Positions 17,025 through 25,518 of a stretch of DNA of 64,000 nt are shown in pieces. Numbering within the stretch: position 1 is the stretch's first letter; each line of letters starts with the position of its first letter. The stretch lies in assembly GCA_041821265.1 (NCBI GenBank), contig JBGUEQ010000021.1, positions 8,842 through 72,841 of the forward strand. The letters run 5' to 3'. The stretch is from Lachnotalea sp041821265 (lineage in GTDB: Bacteria > Bacillota > Clostridia > Lachnospirales > Lachnospiraceae). Below the pieces are notes generated by a model. It had not been told where the DNA came from, did not search any database, and saw only the letters and a list, made by a program, of their open reading frames with translations. A program made the position numbers and the translations under genes.

Positions 17025-18972
17025 TAAAATAGATAGAATCAAAGAATTAATAGAAATCTTAAATAATGCGGGAAAAGCATATTACCAAGAAGCAACTGAA
17101 GTAATGAGTAATTATGAGTATGACGCATTATATGACGAACTAGTAGCGCTTGAACAAGAAACAGGAGTGATACTTGGCAATAGTCCGACGGTTAAAGTAG
17201 GTTATGAAGTAATGAGTGAACTTCCTAAAGAACGTCATGAAAAGCCAATGTTATCTCTGAATAAAACCAAGTCAGTAGAAGAACTAGCGGATTGGGTAGG
17301 AGATCATGAGACACTTTTGTCATGGAAATTAGACGGCCTCACCATTGTACTAACTTATCTTAACGGGACGCTTCATAAGGCAGTAACAAGAGGTAATGGA
17401 GAAATTGGTGAAGTAATAACGAATAATGCAAAGGTCTTTAAGAATGTTCCGCTTAAAATCATGTATAAGGGGGAGCTTATTTTGCGTGGAGAAGCTGTAA
17501 TCGGATATTCTGATTTCGCTAAAATCAACGACCAGATTGAAGATATCGATGCGAAATATAAAAATCCAAGAAATCTATGTAGCGGTTCCGTAAGGCAGTT
17601 GAATAATCAAATTACGGCAAGTCGAAATGTGAAATTTTTTGCTTTTTCCTTAGTTAAGGCGAACGAGGTGGATTTTTGTAATTCAAGAAAGAACCAATTT
17701 GAGTGGCTAAAAAAACAGGGATTTGATGTAGTAGAATATAAGATGGTGAATAAAGAAAATTTATCTGAAACAGTCGAGGATTTTGCAGAAAGGATCGTAA
17801 CCAATGACTTTCCTTCTGATGGACTTGTGGTAGCATATGATGATACCCAGTATGGACAAAGTCTTGGAAACACTTCTAAGTTTCCAAGAGATTCGATGGC
17901 ATTTAAATGGCAAGATGAAATAAAAGAAACAAAACTAATCGAAATAGAGTGGAGCCCTTCCAGAACAGGTCTTATTAATCCAGTGGCAATATTTGAGCCA
18001 GTTGAATTAGAAGGCACTACGGTGAGTCGGGCGAGTGTTCATAATATAAGTATTATGAAGAGCCTTCAACTTGGTACTGGAGATACCATTCAAGTATATA
18101 AAGCAAATATGATTATACCTCAGATTGCGGATAATATTACAAGAAGTGGTGAGTATGACATACCAGAGAAATGTCCAGTGTGTAAGCAAGAAACCTCAAT
18201 CAAGAATATGAATGGAGTTGAAGCATTATTTTGTGCCAATCCAGATTGTTTAGCTAAGAAAATAAAAGCATTTACTTTATTTGGAAGTCGAGATGCATTA
18301 AATATTGATGGTTTATCAGAAGCAACACTAGAGAAGTTTATTGCAAAAGGATTTATCAAAGAGTTTGCAGATATCTTTGAACTAGACAAATACAAAGAGG
18401 AAATGATTACCATGGAGGGCTTCGGACAAAAATCATTTGACAACTTGATGATAAGCATAGAAAATTCCAGGCATACAACATTACCAAAGCTCATCTACAG
18501 CTTAGGAATCTTAAATGTTGGTTTATCCAATGCTAAAATGATATGCAAAGAGTATAACTATGACATTGCTATGCTTACAGCTGCTACGAGGCAAGAGTTA
18601 GCACAAATAGCAGGCGTTGGAGAGGTAATAGCCGAAAGTTTCGTAGCATACTTTGAAAACGAATGTAATAGAGAGAAGTTTAATCATCTAATCGAAGAAT
18701 TAGACATAGAAATAATGCAAATCAATGAAGACGATCAAGTGTTAAAAGATAAAGTTTTTGTTATTACAGGAAGTGTAGAACGGTTTGAGAATCGAAATGC
18801 TTTAAAAGCATTGATCGAAGAAAAAGGTGGAAAAGTAACTGGAAGTGTAACCTCTAAAACACATTTTCTAATTAACAACGACACTACCTCCATGTCTTCT
18901 AAAAACAAAAAAGCCAAGGATTTAGGCGTTGCGATTATATCCGAAGAAGACTTTCTAGAAATGGTAAAGTAA
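17014..18972 (+). CDS. ligA: NAD-dependent DNA ligase
   Basis: LigA seals nicks in DNA using NAD. The 652-residue protein has the adenylation lysine in SWKLDG near 106, RGEAVI near 167, GLVVAYDD and FKWQDE (nucleotidyltransferase), an OB fold, a four-cysteine zinc finger (CPVCKQE..CANPDC near 387-410), helix-hairpin-helix repeats and a C-terminal BRCT domain (about 575-650). The NMN-binding Ia domain is slightly unusual: the motif normally SD-x-EYD reads SNYEYD, with Asn for the aspartate. GGAGAG before 17014 favours that start over 17002. It is translationally coupled to the pseudouridine synthase gene. Confidence 0.92.
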   Translation: MSNNKIDRIKELIEILNNAGKAYYQEATEVMSNYEYDALYDELVALEQETGVILGNSPTVKVGYEVMSELPKERHEKPMLSLNKTKSVEELADWVGDHETLLSWKLDGLTIVLTYLNGTLHKAVTRGNGEIGEVITNNAKVFKNVPLKIMYKGELILRGEAVIGYSDFAKINDQIEDIDAKYKNPRNLCSGSVRQLNNQITASRNVKFFAFSLVKANEVDFCNSRKNQFEWLKKQGFDVVEYKMVNKENLSETVEDFAERIVTNDFPSDGLVVAYDDTQYGQSLGNTSKFPRDSMAFKWQDEIKETKLIEIEWSPSRTGLINPVAIFEPVELEGTTVSRASVHNISIMKSLQLGTGDTIQVYKANMIIPQIADNITRSGEYDIPEKCPVCKQETSIKNMNGVEALFCANPDCLAKKIKAFTLFGSRDALNIDGLSEATLEKFIAKGFIKEFADIFELDKYKEEMITMEGFGQKSFDNLMISIENSRHTTLPKLIYSLGILNVGLSNAKMICKEYNYDIAMLTAATRQELAQIAGVGEVIAESFVAYFENECNREKFNHLIEELDIEIMQINEDDQVLKDKVFVITGSVERFENRNALKALIEEKGGKVTGSVTSKTHFLINNDTTSMSSKNKKAKDLGVAIISEEDFLEMVK

Positions 18973-18980
18973 AATACATC

Positions 18981-19010
18981 TTAACAAAAAGTGACATTAT
19001 ATGATATAAT
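18981..19010 (+). promoter_or_regulatory. metA promoter
   Basis: TTAACA (18981-18986), an 18-base spacer and TATAAT (19005-19010) form a good sigma-A promoter. Only about 30 bases remain before the metA start, too few for a SAM riboswitch or T-box. Confidence 0.7.
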
Positions 19011-19047
19011 ACCGATAAATATACTATAGAATGAGATAGGTGGTAAT

Positions 19048-19953
19048 ATGCCAATTAAGGTACAAAGTGATTTACCCGCAAAGGGAATATTAGAAACTGA
19101 AAATATATTTGTGATGGATGAAAGCCGTGCAATGCATCAGGATATTCGTCCTATTGATATTGGAATTCTAAATCTTATGCCAGTGAAACAAGACACAGAA
19201 ATTCAATTGATGAGAGCATTATCAAATACGCCACTTCAAGTTGATTTGACGTTTATCAATGTAAGTAGCCATATATCTAAAAATACACCATCAAGTCATT
19301 TGAACAAGTTCTACAATACATTTGATGAAATAAAACATAGGAAATTTGATGGACTAATTATTACGGGTGCCCCAGTTGAGCAGATGCCTTTTGAGGAAGT
19401 TACATATTGGGAGGAACTTACTCAAATAATGGATTGGTCAAAAATGAATGTAACGTCTACCTTTCACATCTGTTGGGGTGCACAGGCAGGCTTATATTAT
19501 CATTATGGAATCCAGAAACACCCATTAGAGAAGAAGATGTTTGGATTATATTCCCACACTGTTTTAAATAGAAAAGTGCCATTGGTAAGAGGATTTGATG
19601 ATGTGTTTTTAGCACCACATTCTAGACATACCACGGTATTAAAGGAAGATATCGATAAAAATCCAGAACTAACTATTCTTGCACAATCAGAAGAAGCTGG
19701 AGTTAATATAGTGATAGCGAATCAAGGCAAGCAAATTTTCATTATGGGACACTCCGAATACGACCGAGTGACATTACATAATGAGTTTATGCGAGACAAA
19801 GATAAAGGTTTAGAAATCGAGGTTCCTTCAAATTATTATACCAATGATGATTACACGTTGAAACCTGAGTTGAAATGGCGTGCACATTGTAATAATCTGT
19901 ATACGAATTGGTTGAATTATTATGTATATCAGGTAACGCCGTATGAGTTGTAG
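19048..19953 (+). CDS. metA: Homoserine O-acyltransferase (predicted acetyl-specific)
   Basis: MetA acylates homoserine in the first committed step of methionine synthesis. The 301-residue protein has the nucleophile Cys142 (FHICWGAQAG), His235 and Glu237 (IMGHSEYD), the full catalytic set. Residue 111 is Glu (ITGAPVE); in characterised enzymes Glu111 goes with acetyl-CoA and Gly111 with succinyl-CoA, so homoserine O-acetyltransferase activity is predicted despite the usual annotation as a succinyltransferase. GGTGG lies before the start. It is transcribed from its own promoter and has no methionine neighbours here. Confidence 0.94.
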   Translation: MPIKVQSDLPAKGILETENIFVMDESRAMHQDIRPIDIGILNLMPVKQDTEIQLMRALSNTPLQVDLTFINVSSHISKNTPSSHLNKFYNTFDEIKHRKFDGLIITGAPVEQMPFEEVTYWEELTQIMDWSKMNVTSTFHICWGAQAGLYYHYGIQKHPLEKKMFGLYSHTVLNRKVPLVRGFDDVFLAPHSRHTTVLKEDIDKNPELTILAQSEEAGVNIVIANQGKQIFIMGHSEYDRVTLHNEFMRDKDKGLEIEVPSNYYTNDDYTLKPELKWRAHCNNLYTNWLNYYVYQVTPYEL

Positions 19954-20661
19954 TAAGGTGGCGTAAAAGCCCAGTGTTTATGAGCTTTGCTGAGATTTGG
20001 AAGTGTTATAAGTTGTCGTAAAATATCATAAGTTTTGGGGCAAAAATGGAGTCAAAAGGTGTCAAAATGGAGTCAAAACCAGTTTGAAATGGAGTCAGAA
20101 TTTTGGGTGAAAATGGGCTGGAATTGGACTGAAATTAGGTAGTACAAAGAATAGAAATTGGAAGAAAAATGATGGATCATTTAAGCAGATAATTTGTATT
20201 ATGGGAATCAGTATATAAAATATATAAATAGCAGTGTGTTTGAAATGGCAAACCTGAAAGGGGAAAGTCATGGAGAGCATGCTGTTTTTTTGTTTGTGGT
20301 GGAGATGAATTATGGGGTGGGAGGTTTTTTAGGTTAAAGAAATATTCTGATTTTGTGTTGATGGGGAAATATGGCCTGGAAATGGACTTTTCAGGGGGAA
20401 ATTCCAAATGACAGATGCCAAAACATGGGGAAATGTAGTGGGGAATATAAAATATGAGGGTTTTTAGGGGATTGGCTCCCCTAACTAGATGCATTTGAGC
20501 CGAAGACGGCTCAGATGCGTATCTAGCCATGATTATCTTAAATCTATTATGAGCATTTTTTATTAGAACTGTGCTAATAACGAAGACCAGAGATTTCCCA
20601 TTGAAACATTTTAGCAGGAATAGTAAATAGCAAATCATAGATTAGGAGGTGTAAAGAAGCG
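19954..20661. other. Non-coding left part of an eroded mobile element
   Basis: About 700 bases without a credible gene. The phrase AAATGGAGTCA occurs three times within 20043-20098, in a context like GTGTCAAAATGGAGTCAAAA, reminiscent of end sequences of tyrosine-recombinase elements. Base composition becomes richer in G on this strand. Two hairpins close the segment (20466-20526). The 153-codon frame on the minus strand has no ribosome site or family likeness. Confidence 0.45.
20466..20526. repeat. Paired hairpins of element-type leader or attenuator
   Basis: AGGGG (20466-20470) pairs with CCCCT (20478-20482). Next CTAGATGCATTTGAGCCG (20485-20502) pairs with CGGCTCAGATGCGTATCTAG (20507-20526) around AAGA, with two bulged bases. 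The structure is about 120 bases upstream of an AGGAGG. Such hairpins are common upstream of genes in integrative elements. Confidence 0.55.
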
Positions 20662-21186
20662 ATAAAACAGGAAATTAAGTTATTTTCAGAACCAGAAGAA
20701 ATGATTCAGTGGATTCAAGAAAGAGAATTGCCATTTGATATCTCAGTGGAAGATGCAGAAATTCTTCTTGATTATTTGGAAAGTCAAGATTATGCCATTG
20801 GACAAGATAAAGCTGGTGTTTTATACCGGAAAGATGTAGGAGAAGAACTTGGTGAAATTGAAGTTTATTCAATGGATGAGGTAATTGATGTTGTCTGCCA
20901 ATGGAATTACGAAAAGATTCTTGAAGAAGATAAAGGTCGTAATGAACCAAAGGATTTTATAGATTTTACAGAACATCAGAGATCATATGAGAAATTGCAA
21001 TTGGATGAAATGCGATTGGACAGATTATTTGATATGACTCGTTTTGGGAGAGAAGTGGAAGCGTTAGCCGTAAAGCTTGCAAATGAGTTCATTGAGAATT
21101 TAAACCAGAATAAAGAAATTGATACAGCAGTTCATGTGGTGACAGAAGGAGTACTGAAACATTCAACAGGTAACAGAGGGAGGTGA
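20662..21186 (+). CDS. Mobile-element-associated protein with ATA in place of its natural start
   Basis: The protein has an acidic N-terminal part (PFDISVEDAEILLDYLESQDY) and a C-terminal helical part (RLDRLFDMTRFGREVEALAVKLANEF); it resembles hypothetical proteins carried by integrative elements of Clostridia. Its function is unknown to me. The first ATG in frame is at 20701, but the frame stays open upstream and reads IKQEIKLFSEPEE from an ATA at 20662, which is 12 bases after a perfect AGGAGG. The ATA is probably a mutated ATG, so expression may be low or absent. A 161-residue product from 20701 would lack a ribosome site. A broken recombinase follows, which fits decay. Confidence 0.55.
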   Translation: MKQEIKLFSEPEEMIQWIQERELPFDISVEDAEILLDYLESQDYAIGQDKAGVLYRKDVGEELGEIEVYSMDEVIDVVCQWNYEKILEEDKGRNEPKDFIDFTEHQRSYEKLQLDEMRLDRLFDMTRFGREVEALAVKLANEFIENLNQNKEIDTAVHVVTEGVLKHSTGNRGR

Positions 21187-21243
21187 TCAGATGGCAGATA
21201 GCATTCATTGTATTAACATCTTTCATCCGGGAAAGGGAATGTG

Positions 21244-21385
21244 GCTTACAGAGACCGCACCCTTTTGAATGTGATCTACGAAACTGGTGCCAGAGCACAA
21301 GAACTCTGTGATATATGGCGTCAGAGACATTCGTTTTGGAGAGAAAACATCCATAAAACTGAGGGTTGATTGGTTATATTTATAG
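21244..21385 (+). pseudogene. Tyrosine recombinase (integrase) fragment, frameshifted
   Basis: Reading from 21244 gives AYRDRTLLNVIYETGARAQE then LCDI, the box I region of phage-type integrases with the catalytic Arg in TGAR. The frame then shifts near 21316 and continues as VRDIRFGEKTSIKLRV, again integrase-like, before a stop at 21385. Both the N-terminal arm-binding part and the catalytic HxxR and Tyr are absent. Confidence 0.75.
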
Positions 21386-21451
21386 AAATGCCCATAAAAC
21401 TTTTTTATCATAAGAATATAAATATTGTTCACCTTAAATTTGATGTATCCA

Positions 21452-21489
21452 TTGAAATTACAATTCGAAAATGTTATAGTTAATGTAAT
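21452..21489 (+). promoter_or_regulatory. Rrf2 gene promoter with flanking dyad
   Basis: TTGAAA (21452-21457), 17 bases and TATAGT (21475-21480) form the promoter. ATTACA (21457-21462) and TGTAAT (21484-21489) flank the spacer and -10, similar to the dyad in the nitroreductase promoter downstream, which suggests autoregulation. Confidence 0.55.
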
Positions 21490-21504
21490 GATGGAGGTGA
21501 CATT

Positions 21505-21954
21505 ATGCAGATTTCAAGCAGATTCACGATAGCAATTCAATTACTTACCTGTATAGAGGTGTATAAAAGCGATAGTCAGGTAAATAGTGAATTTATTTCT
21601 TACAGTGTTGGTACAAATCCTGTTATTATTCGAAAAATATTCGGACAGTTGAAAGCAGCAGGAATTATTAATGTTCAGCGAGGGGGCAATGGTGGAGTAT
21701 CTCTTGCTGTACCTGCTGATAAAATTACACTCTATGATATTTATCGGGCAGTAGACAGTGTGGAAGCAGAAGGTTTATTCCGTTTCCATGAAAGACCAAG
21801 CGCAAAGTGTGCTGTAGGAAGAAACATGCATTCAGTGATGGATGGGCGTTTGAAGATGATACAAGGTACACTAGAAAAAGAAATGTCTTCTATGCTACTT
21901 TCTGATGTAATCATAGATATGAGATATATCATTGAAAACGAGCAGGAAAAATAA
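21505..21954 (+). CDS. Rrf2-family transcriptional regulator
   Basis: This 149-residue regulator has an N-terminal winged helix-turn-helix (RFTIAIQLLTCIEVY, then NPVIIRKIFGQLKAAG near 37-52 and the wing QRGGNGGVSLA near 57-67). A C-terminal dimer helix contains one cysteine (SAKCAVG near 97), not the three of IscR or NsrR, so a bound Fe-S cluster is unlikely. GGAGG precedes the start. It sits directly upstream of a nitroreductase gene whose promoter carries a similar dyad, so it probably responds to a redox or electrophile signal and controls that enzyme. Confidence 0.88.
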   Translation: MQISSRFTIAIQLLTCIEVYKSDSQVNSEFISYSVGTNPVIIRKIFGQLKAAGIINVQRGGNGGVSLAVPADKITLYDIYRAVDSVEAEGLFRFHERPSAKCAVGRNMHSVMDGRLKMIQGTLEKEMSSMLLSDVIIDMRYIIENEQEK

Positions 21955-21971
21955 TTATATGACTCTGTAGG

Positions 21972-21991
21972 GGTTCCTAGGAGCCTTTTTT
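21972..21991 (+). terminator. Terminator after the Rrf2 gene
   Basis: GGTTC (21972-21976) and GAGCC (21981-21985) form a short stem with loop CTAG and one wobble pair, followed by TTTTTT. Confidence 0.55.
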
Positions 21992-22001
21992 AAAAAATAG
22001 A

Positions 22002-22049
22002 TGTAACTATTGACGTTACAAAACATATGTGGTATACTTCGATTGTAAC
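22002..22049 (+). promoter_or_regulatory. Nitroreductase promoter with TGTAAC/GTTACA dyads
   Basis: TTGACG (22010-22015), 17 bases and TATACT (22033-22038) form the promoter. TGTAAC (22002-22007) and GTTACA (22015-22020) bracket the -35, and another TGTAAC lies at 22044-22049 after the -10. A repressor bound here would block polymerase; the Rrf2 protein encoded upstream is the first candidate. Confidence 0.6.
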
Positions 22050-22096
22050 CAAAGAGGATACATCAAATGCACATTGAAAGGATCTGATTAATTATT

Positions 22097-22834
22097 ATGA
22101 ATATTTATGAAGCTATTGAGAGACGAATTTCTTGTCGTTCTTATGCAGACATACAGATTGAACCAGAAAAGATGGACATCTTGCAGCAGGAAATGGATAA
22201 GATCAATAAAGAGACGGGACTTCATTTTCAACTCTACGGGCCGAGAGGAAACGGCCAGACAGCGATAGATACAGTACCGTCCGTTTTTGCAGGAACGGTT
22301 TATCATTATATCGCATGTGCTGCTCCCGATAACGAAATCGGACGTGAAATGGCGGGTTATTACGGAGAGAAACTTGTACTGCTTGCGACACAGCTTGGTC
22401 TTGCCTCCTGCTGGGCAGTGACGAACTATAACAAGAGTACACTGCGCGTGGACGAGCGGCAGGGAGAGGCACTTGCCGCTGTCATTATGCTTGGCTATCC
22501 GATGCTTCGCACACCTACAAGGCAGTGGCTGATCCGCGCAAGCTATAGGAAGAATGATAACGCGGCGGAGGCACATATCGAGAGCGATACGAAGCAGGTG
22601 CCGGATTGGTTCATGGAAGGTGTAAAGTGCATGCAAATCGGTCCGTCGGGAGTGAACTTTCAGCCAGTTACCTTCAGCTATCAAAAGGGTGTTGTGTCGG
22701 CATATATGCCAAACCAAAGCATGCCAATACAGGATCCAGATCTCGGCATTGGCAAGCTTCATTTTGAACTTGGCTCACACAAGAAAGGAAAGTGGCTGTG
22801 GGGAAAAAATGGCATTTTTGAAATTGAAGACTGA
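22097..22834 (+). CDS. Nitroreductase-family flavoprotein of foreign-looking composition
   Basis: This 245-residue protein belongs to the FMN nitroreductase superfamily, of the TM1586-like subgroup. The N-terminus IYEAIERRISCRSY and the FMN-contact region LGLASCWAV then VIMLGYP near 130 are typical. It may reduce nitroaromatics, quinones or flavins with NAD(P)H. Its base composition differs sharply from its neighbours: bases 22441-22500 are 37 of 60 G+C, while the window is AT-rich. That suggests recent transfer, in line with the recombinase remnant 700 bases upstream. The pairing with an Rrf2 regulator implies inducible expression. Confidence 0.82.
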   Translation: MNIYEAIERRISCRSYADIQIEPEKMDILQQEMDKINKETGLHFQLYGPRGNGQTAIDTVPSVFAGTVYHYIACAAPDNEIGREMAGYYGEKLVLLATQLGLASCWAVTNYNKSTLRVDERQGEALAAVIMLGYPMLRTPTRQWLIRASYRKNDNAAEAHIESDTKQVPDWFMEGVKCMQIGPSGVNFQPVTFSYQKGVVSAYMPNQSMPIQDPDLGIGKLHFELGSHKKGKWLWGKNGIFEIED

Positions 22835-23329
22835 TTGATAAAAGTTATTACAGTAACAAATTAGGGAGCAAGCATCATACATTTTCTATGTATACAGTTT
22901 GCAATTATGATTCGGATATTATTGAGGAAATTGTATAATTTATAAGTCTTAAAATCACACGATTTCAGATCCTACACTATGGAGTTTTACCTCATAGTGT
23001 AGAATGTTCAAAGTGAAATTTATGTATTGCTGCTTCAGGTTGACAGATGAAGCCGATTCGAAAGCATGATTACAAGCGGAGAATTTAAGAAATCAAATCT
23101 CGGCGAATATAGTATGGAAGAAATTGAATTTCTGAAAAAACTTAAATAAATTACATACTTCCTGAGGACGGTAGCCCAATGATATTCAATGAAGTATCAA
23201 ATATATGGAAAACAGATATTTGAAAAAAATCTAAATAAAATTTCAAAGAATATTGTGAAAATATGTTTAGGACATTTCTAAATGAAATATATTTCGTTCA
23301 CGTACGAAAGAAAATTAAGGAGGTAAGTT
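22835..23329 (+). other. Intergenic region with short peptide-coding remnants
   Basis: No intact gene is seen. A 27-codon frame at 23066-23149 encodes MITSGEFKKSNLGEYSMEEI and ends FLKKLK; a following frame reads LPEDGSPMIFNEVSNIWKTD. These look like C-terminal scraps of one lost protein that I cannot name. The chemoreceptor ribosome site AAGGAGG is at 23318-23324. Confidence 0.35.
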
Positions 23330-24967
23330 ATGTTTAAGTCTATAAGAAATAATCTGATTTTTTATTATGTGGTCATGGCTTTTATTATTATATTAATTAG
23401 TACTACTTTTTCGACTTATCAAATGGTAACAGGATTACAAAATCAAATGAAATATGATGGTATAAATCTAGCAAATATGATAAAAATAAACATGGAAAAT
23501 GCAGGAATTGATAAGAGCAGTAAAATACAATCTATAGTTGATGAAACTTATGATCACTCAGAGGGAAATTTATTTTATATAGGGGTAATTTCATCTGATA
23601 GAATACTTGTAGCTGGGACTTCAAAGGATTCCATTGGAAAAAAGTATGATACTAAAGAATTTGATGAGGTTTTTAAAGGAAACACTCAATCTTATATGTT
23701 TGAATGGGAAAATACTCCTGCATATAACGTAACAGTACCTATAAAGCAAGGAGAAAAAGTTATTCTGAGTGTTTCTGTAGGTATTTCGGTGGATAATATG
23801 GAGAATTCAATAATTAGTGGAATTGTGAAATCTATTATTGCAGGTATTATTCTTTTGATTTTAGTTATTATTGCTGCAATATTAATAGCAAAAAGAATAG
23901 CTAAACCTATAGAAAGTATAGAATTTACTGTTGGTGAGGTAGGAAAAGGAGATTTAACTGCAGAATATACTGTTAAAGGTAAGGATGAAATTGGAAGGCT
24001 TGCTTATACAAGTAATGAAACCACAAAAAGTCTTAGAGTACTTATTAGAAAAATCAAAACTGTTTCAGTAAGTTTAAATAGTATATCACAAGCCATTTCA
24101 AACGGTGGTCAGGAAGTGGCAGTAGCTAGTGAAGAAATTGTAGCAGCTGTTACAAGTGTATCAGAACAAGGGGAAAAGCAAACAAAAGATTTATCAGATG
24201 CACTTGAAATTCTAGATAGTTTTTCATCAGACTTAAATACTGTAAGTAATAAACTAATGATACTAGCTGAAAATGGTGAAGAAATAAAGAATGATTCGAC
24301 TAAAGGAGCAGAAAATATTACTAGTTTATCAAGCACTATCGACGATATGCAAAAATCCTTTCATATTGTAAGAAATAAAGTGGAAAATTTAGATGAAACT
24401 ATATCACAAATTAATTCTATAGTAGATGTTATAAATAGTGTGGCTAAACAAACAAATCTTTTGGCATTAAATGCATCTATAGAAGCAGCAAGAGCTGGAG
24501 AATCAGGAAGAGGTTTTTCTGTTGTGGCAGAAGAAATAAAAAAACTCGCGCAAGAAGTTTTGACCTCTGCTAAAAGTATAACCAGTTTAGTCAATAATGT
24601 TATGAAAGAAACAAGAGATGTTTCGGAAACTACGGATATAGTAGTCAATAAAGTAACGGAAAGTAAAGGAACTATAGAAGAATCTGTAAATTCATTCCAG
24701 GAGATTATTAATAAAGTAAATAACATTCCAGTAAAAATAAACGAAGTTAATGAGGTACTTCAAAAAACTATGAAAGGCAAGGACAAAATTATCTCTACAG
24801 TAGAGAGTATAGCCTCAAATTCAGTGGAAATATTATCACTTTCAGAAGAAGTTACAGCATCTACAGAAGAACAAGCAGCTATAACGAATGAAATTGCTTC
24901 TAAAGCTAAAAAATTACTTAATATGGCGAATGCTTTAGAAAAGAATACTTCAAGTTTTAAAGTGTAA
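23330..24967 (+). CDS. Methyl-accepting chemotaxis protein with extracellular sensor
   Basis: This 545-residue chemoreceptor has TM1 (about 9-30), an extracellular domain of about 130 residues with Cache-like features (VDETYDHSEGNLFYIGVI, then VTVPIKQGEKVILSVSVGI), TM2 (about 167-187), a HAMP linker (RIAKPIESIEFTVGEVGKGD near 188-208) and a long coiled-coil signalling domain with the tip TNLLALNASIEAARAGESG near 375-393. There is no C-terminal pentapeptide tether. AAGGAGG precedes the start. It is one of three receptors in the window, and no CheA, CheW or flagellar gene is nearby. Confidence 0.93.
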   Translation: MFKSIRNNLIFYYVVMAFIIILISTTFSTYQMVTGLQNQMKYDGINLANMIKINMENAGIDKSSKIQSIVDETYDHSEGNLFYIGVISSDRILVAGTSKDSIGKKYDTKEFDEVFKGNTQSYMFEWENTPAYNVTVPIKQGEKVILSVSVGISVDNMENSIISGIVKSIIAGIILLILVIIAAILIAKRIAKPIESIEFTVGEVGKGDLTAEYTVKGKDEIGRLAYTSNETTKSLRVLIRKIKTVSVSLNSISQAISNGGQEVAVASEEIVAAVTSVSEQGEKQTKDLSDALEILDSFSSDLNTVSNKLMILAENGEEIKNDSTKGAENITSLSSTIDDMQKSFHIVRNKVENLDETISQINSIVDVINSVAKQTNLLALNASIEAARAGESGRGFSVVAEEIKKLAQEVLTSAKSITSLVNNVMKETRDVSETTDIVVNKVTESKGTIEESVNSFQEIINKVNNIPVKINEVNEVLQKTMKGKDKIISTVESIASNSVEILSLSEEVTASTEEQAAITNEIASKAKKLLNMANALEKNTSSFKV

Positions 24968-25215
24968 AATCACAATAAAAGTTAACAAAAAATTAAAATA
25001 AGGATGTCCATATTATACAACCTTAGTAAGATCCAAATAACTTTCTCCCCAAGAAAAGGAGAATAAAATAATGTAAGTTGCTTTGGAGGTTTAAGTAAAT
25101 AATTGCTTATGATATCAAAATAATGGCTAATCATTTAGAATGAGGAAATCATTATTCGTGAATGAAATGATTTTGTTACAAAAATATTACATTTTGAGAA
25201 AAAGGAGAAAAAAGA
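24968..25215. other. Intergenic region downstream of the chemoreceptor
   Basis: A small TTCTCC/GGAGAA hairpin (25043-25063) is present. No gene is seen before the pseudogene starting at about 25216. Confidence 0.3.
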
Positions 25216-25393
25216 ATAATTCGTATTAACAATTAAAAATTCATTGGTTGCGGTGCATGTGTAAGGGACTGAGTTAGTTGCTTCGTAGAAAGGTGACAAA
25301 GCAGTAATGTTGTTGGGTTTAGGTTATCCGAGTAAACAATTAAAATATCTAAGAATAGCACCAAGGTTGAAAATGAATGCACTTTGGAAATAG
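25216..25393 (+). pseudogene. Decayed ferredoxin-nitroreductase gene
   Basis: From an ATA at 25216, with GGAG 8 bases upstream, the frame reads IIRINN*KFIGCGACVRD*VSCFVE: a 4Fe-4S ferredoxin N-terminus in which a stop replaces one residue before the cluster and another replaces its last cysteine. From 25304 in another frame comes VMLLGLGYPSKQLKYLRIAP and a final WK, the C-terminal end of nitroreductases. Together these match the two ends of a ferredoxin-nitroreductase fusion protein; roughly 200 residues between them are deleted. Confidence 0.75.
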
Positions 25394-25518
25394 GTAACTT
25401 ATTATAAGTTTCCATAGTTATACAAATAATTGTATGGACTAGCCCATCGCAACGCCTAACAATATCAACTAGTATAAAACAATATGAAATATTCATATTC
25501 AAATAAAAGGAGGACAAT

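Noticed and set aside
18973..19047. SAM riboswitch or T-box upstream of metA
   Set aside because: Only about 75 bases separate ligA and metA, and they contain a near-consensus promoter, so there is no room for a leader structure.
20177..20638. 153-codon minus-strand frame in the element region
   Set aside because: No ribosome site, no family likeness, and it crosses stable hairpins; more likely a by-product of base composition.
22835..25215. Cyclic di-GMP riboswitch ahead of the chemoreceptor or the OYE gene
   Set aside because: I searched by eye for the conserved GEMM core and did not find it.
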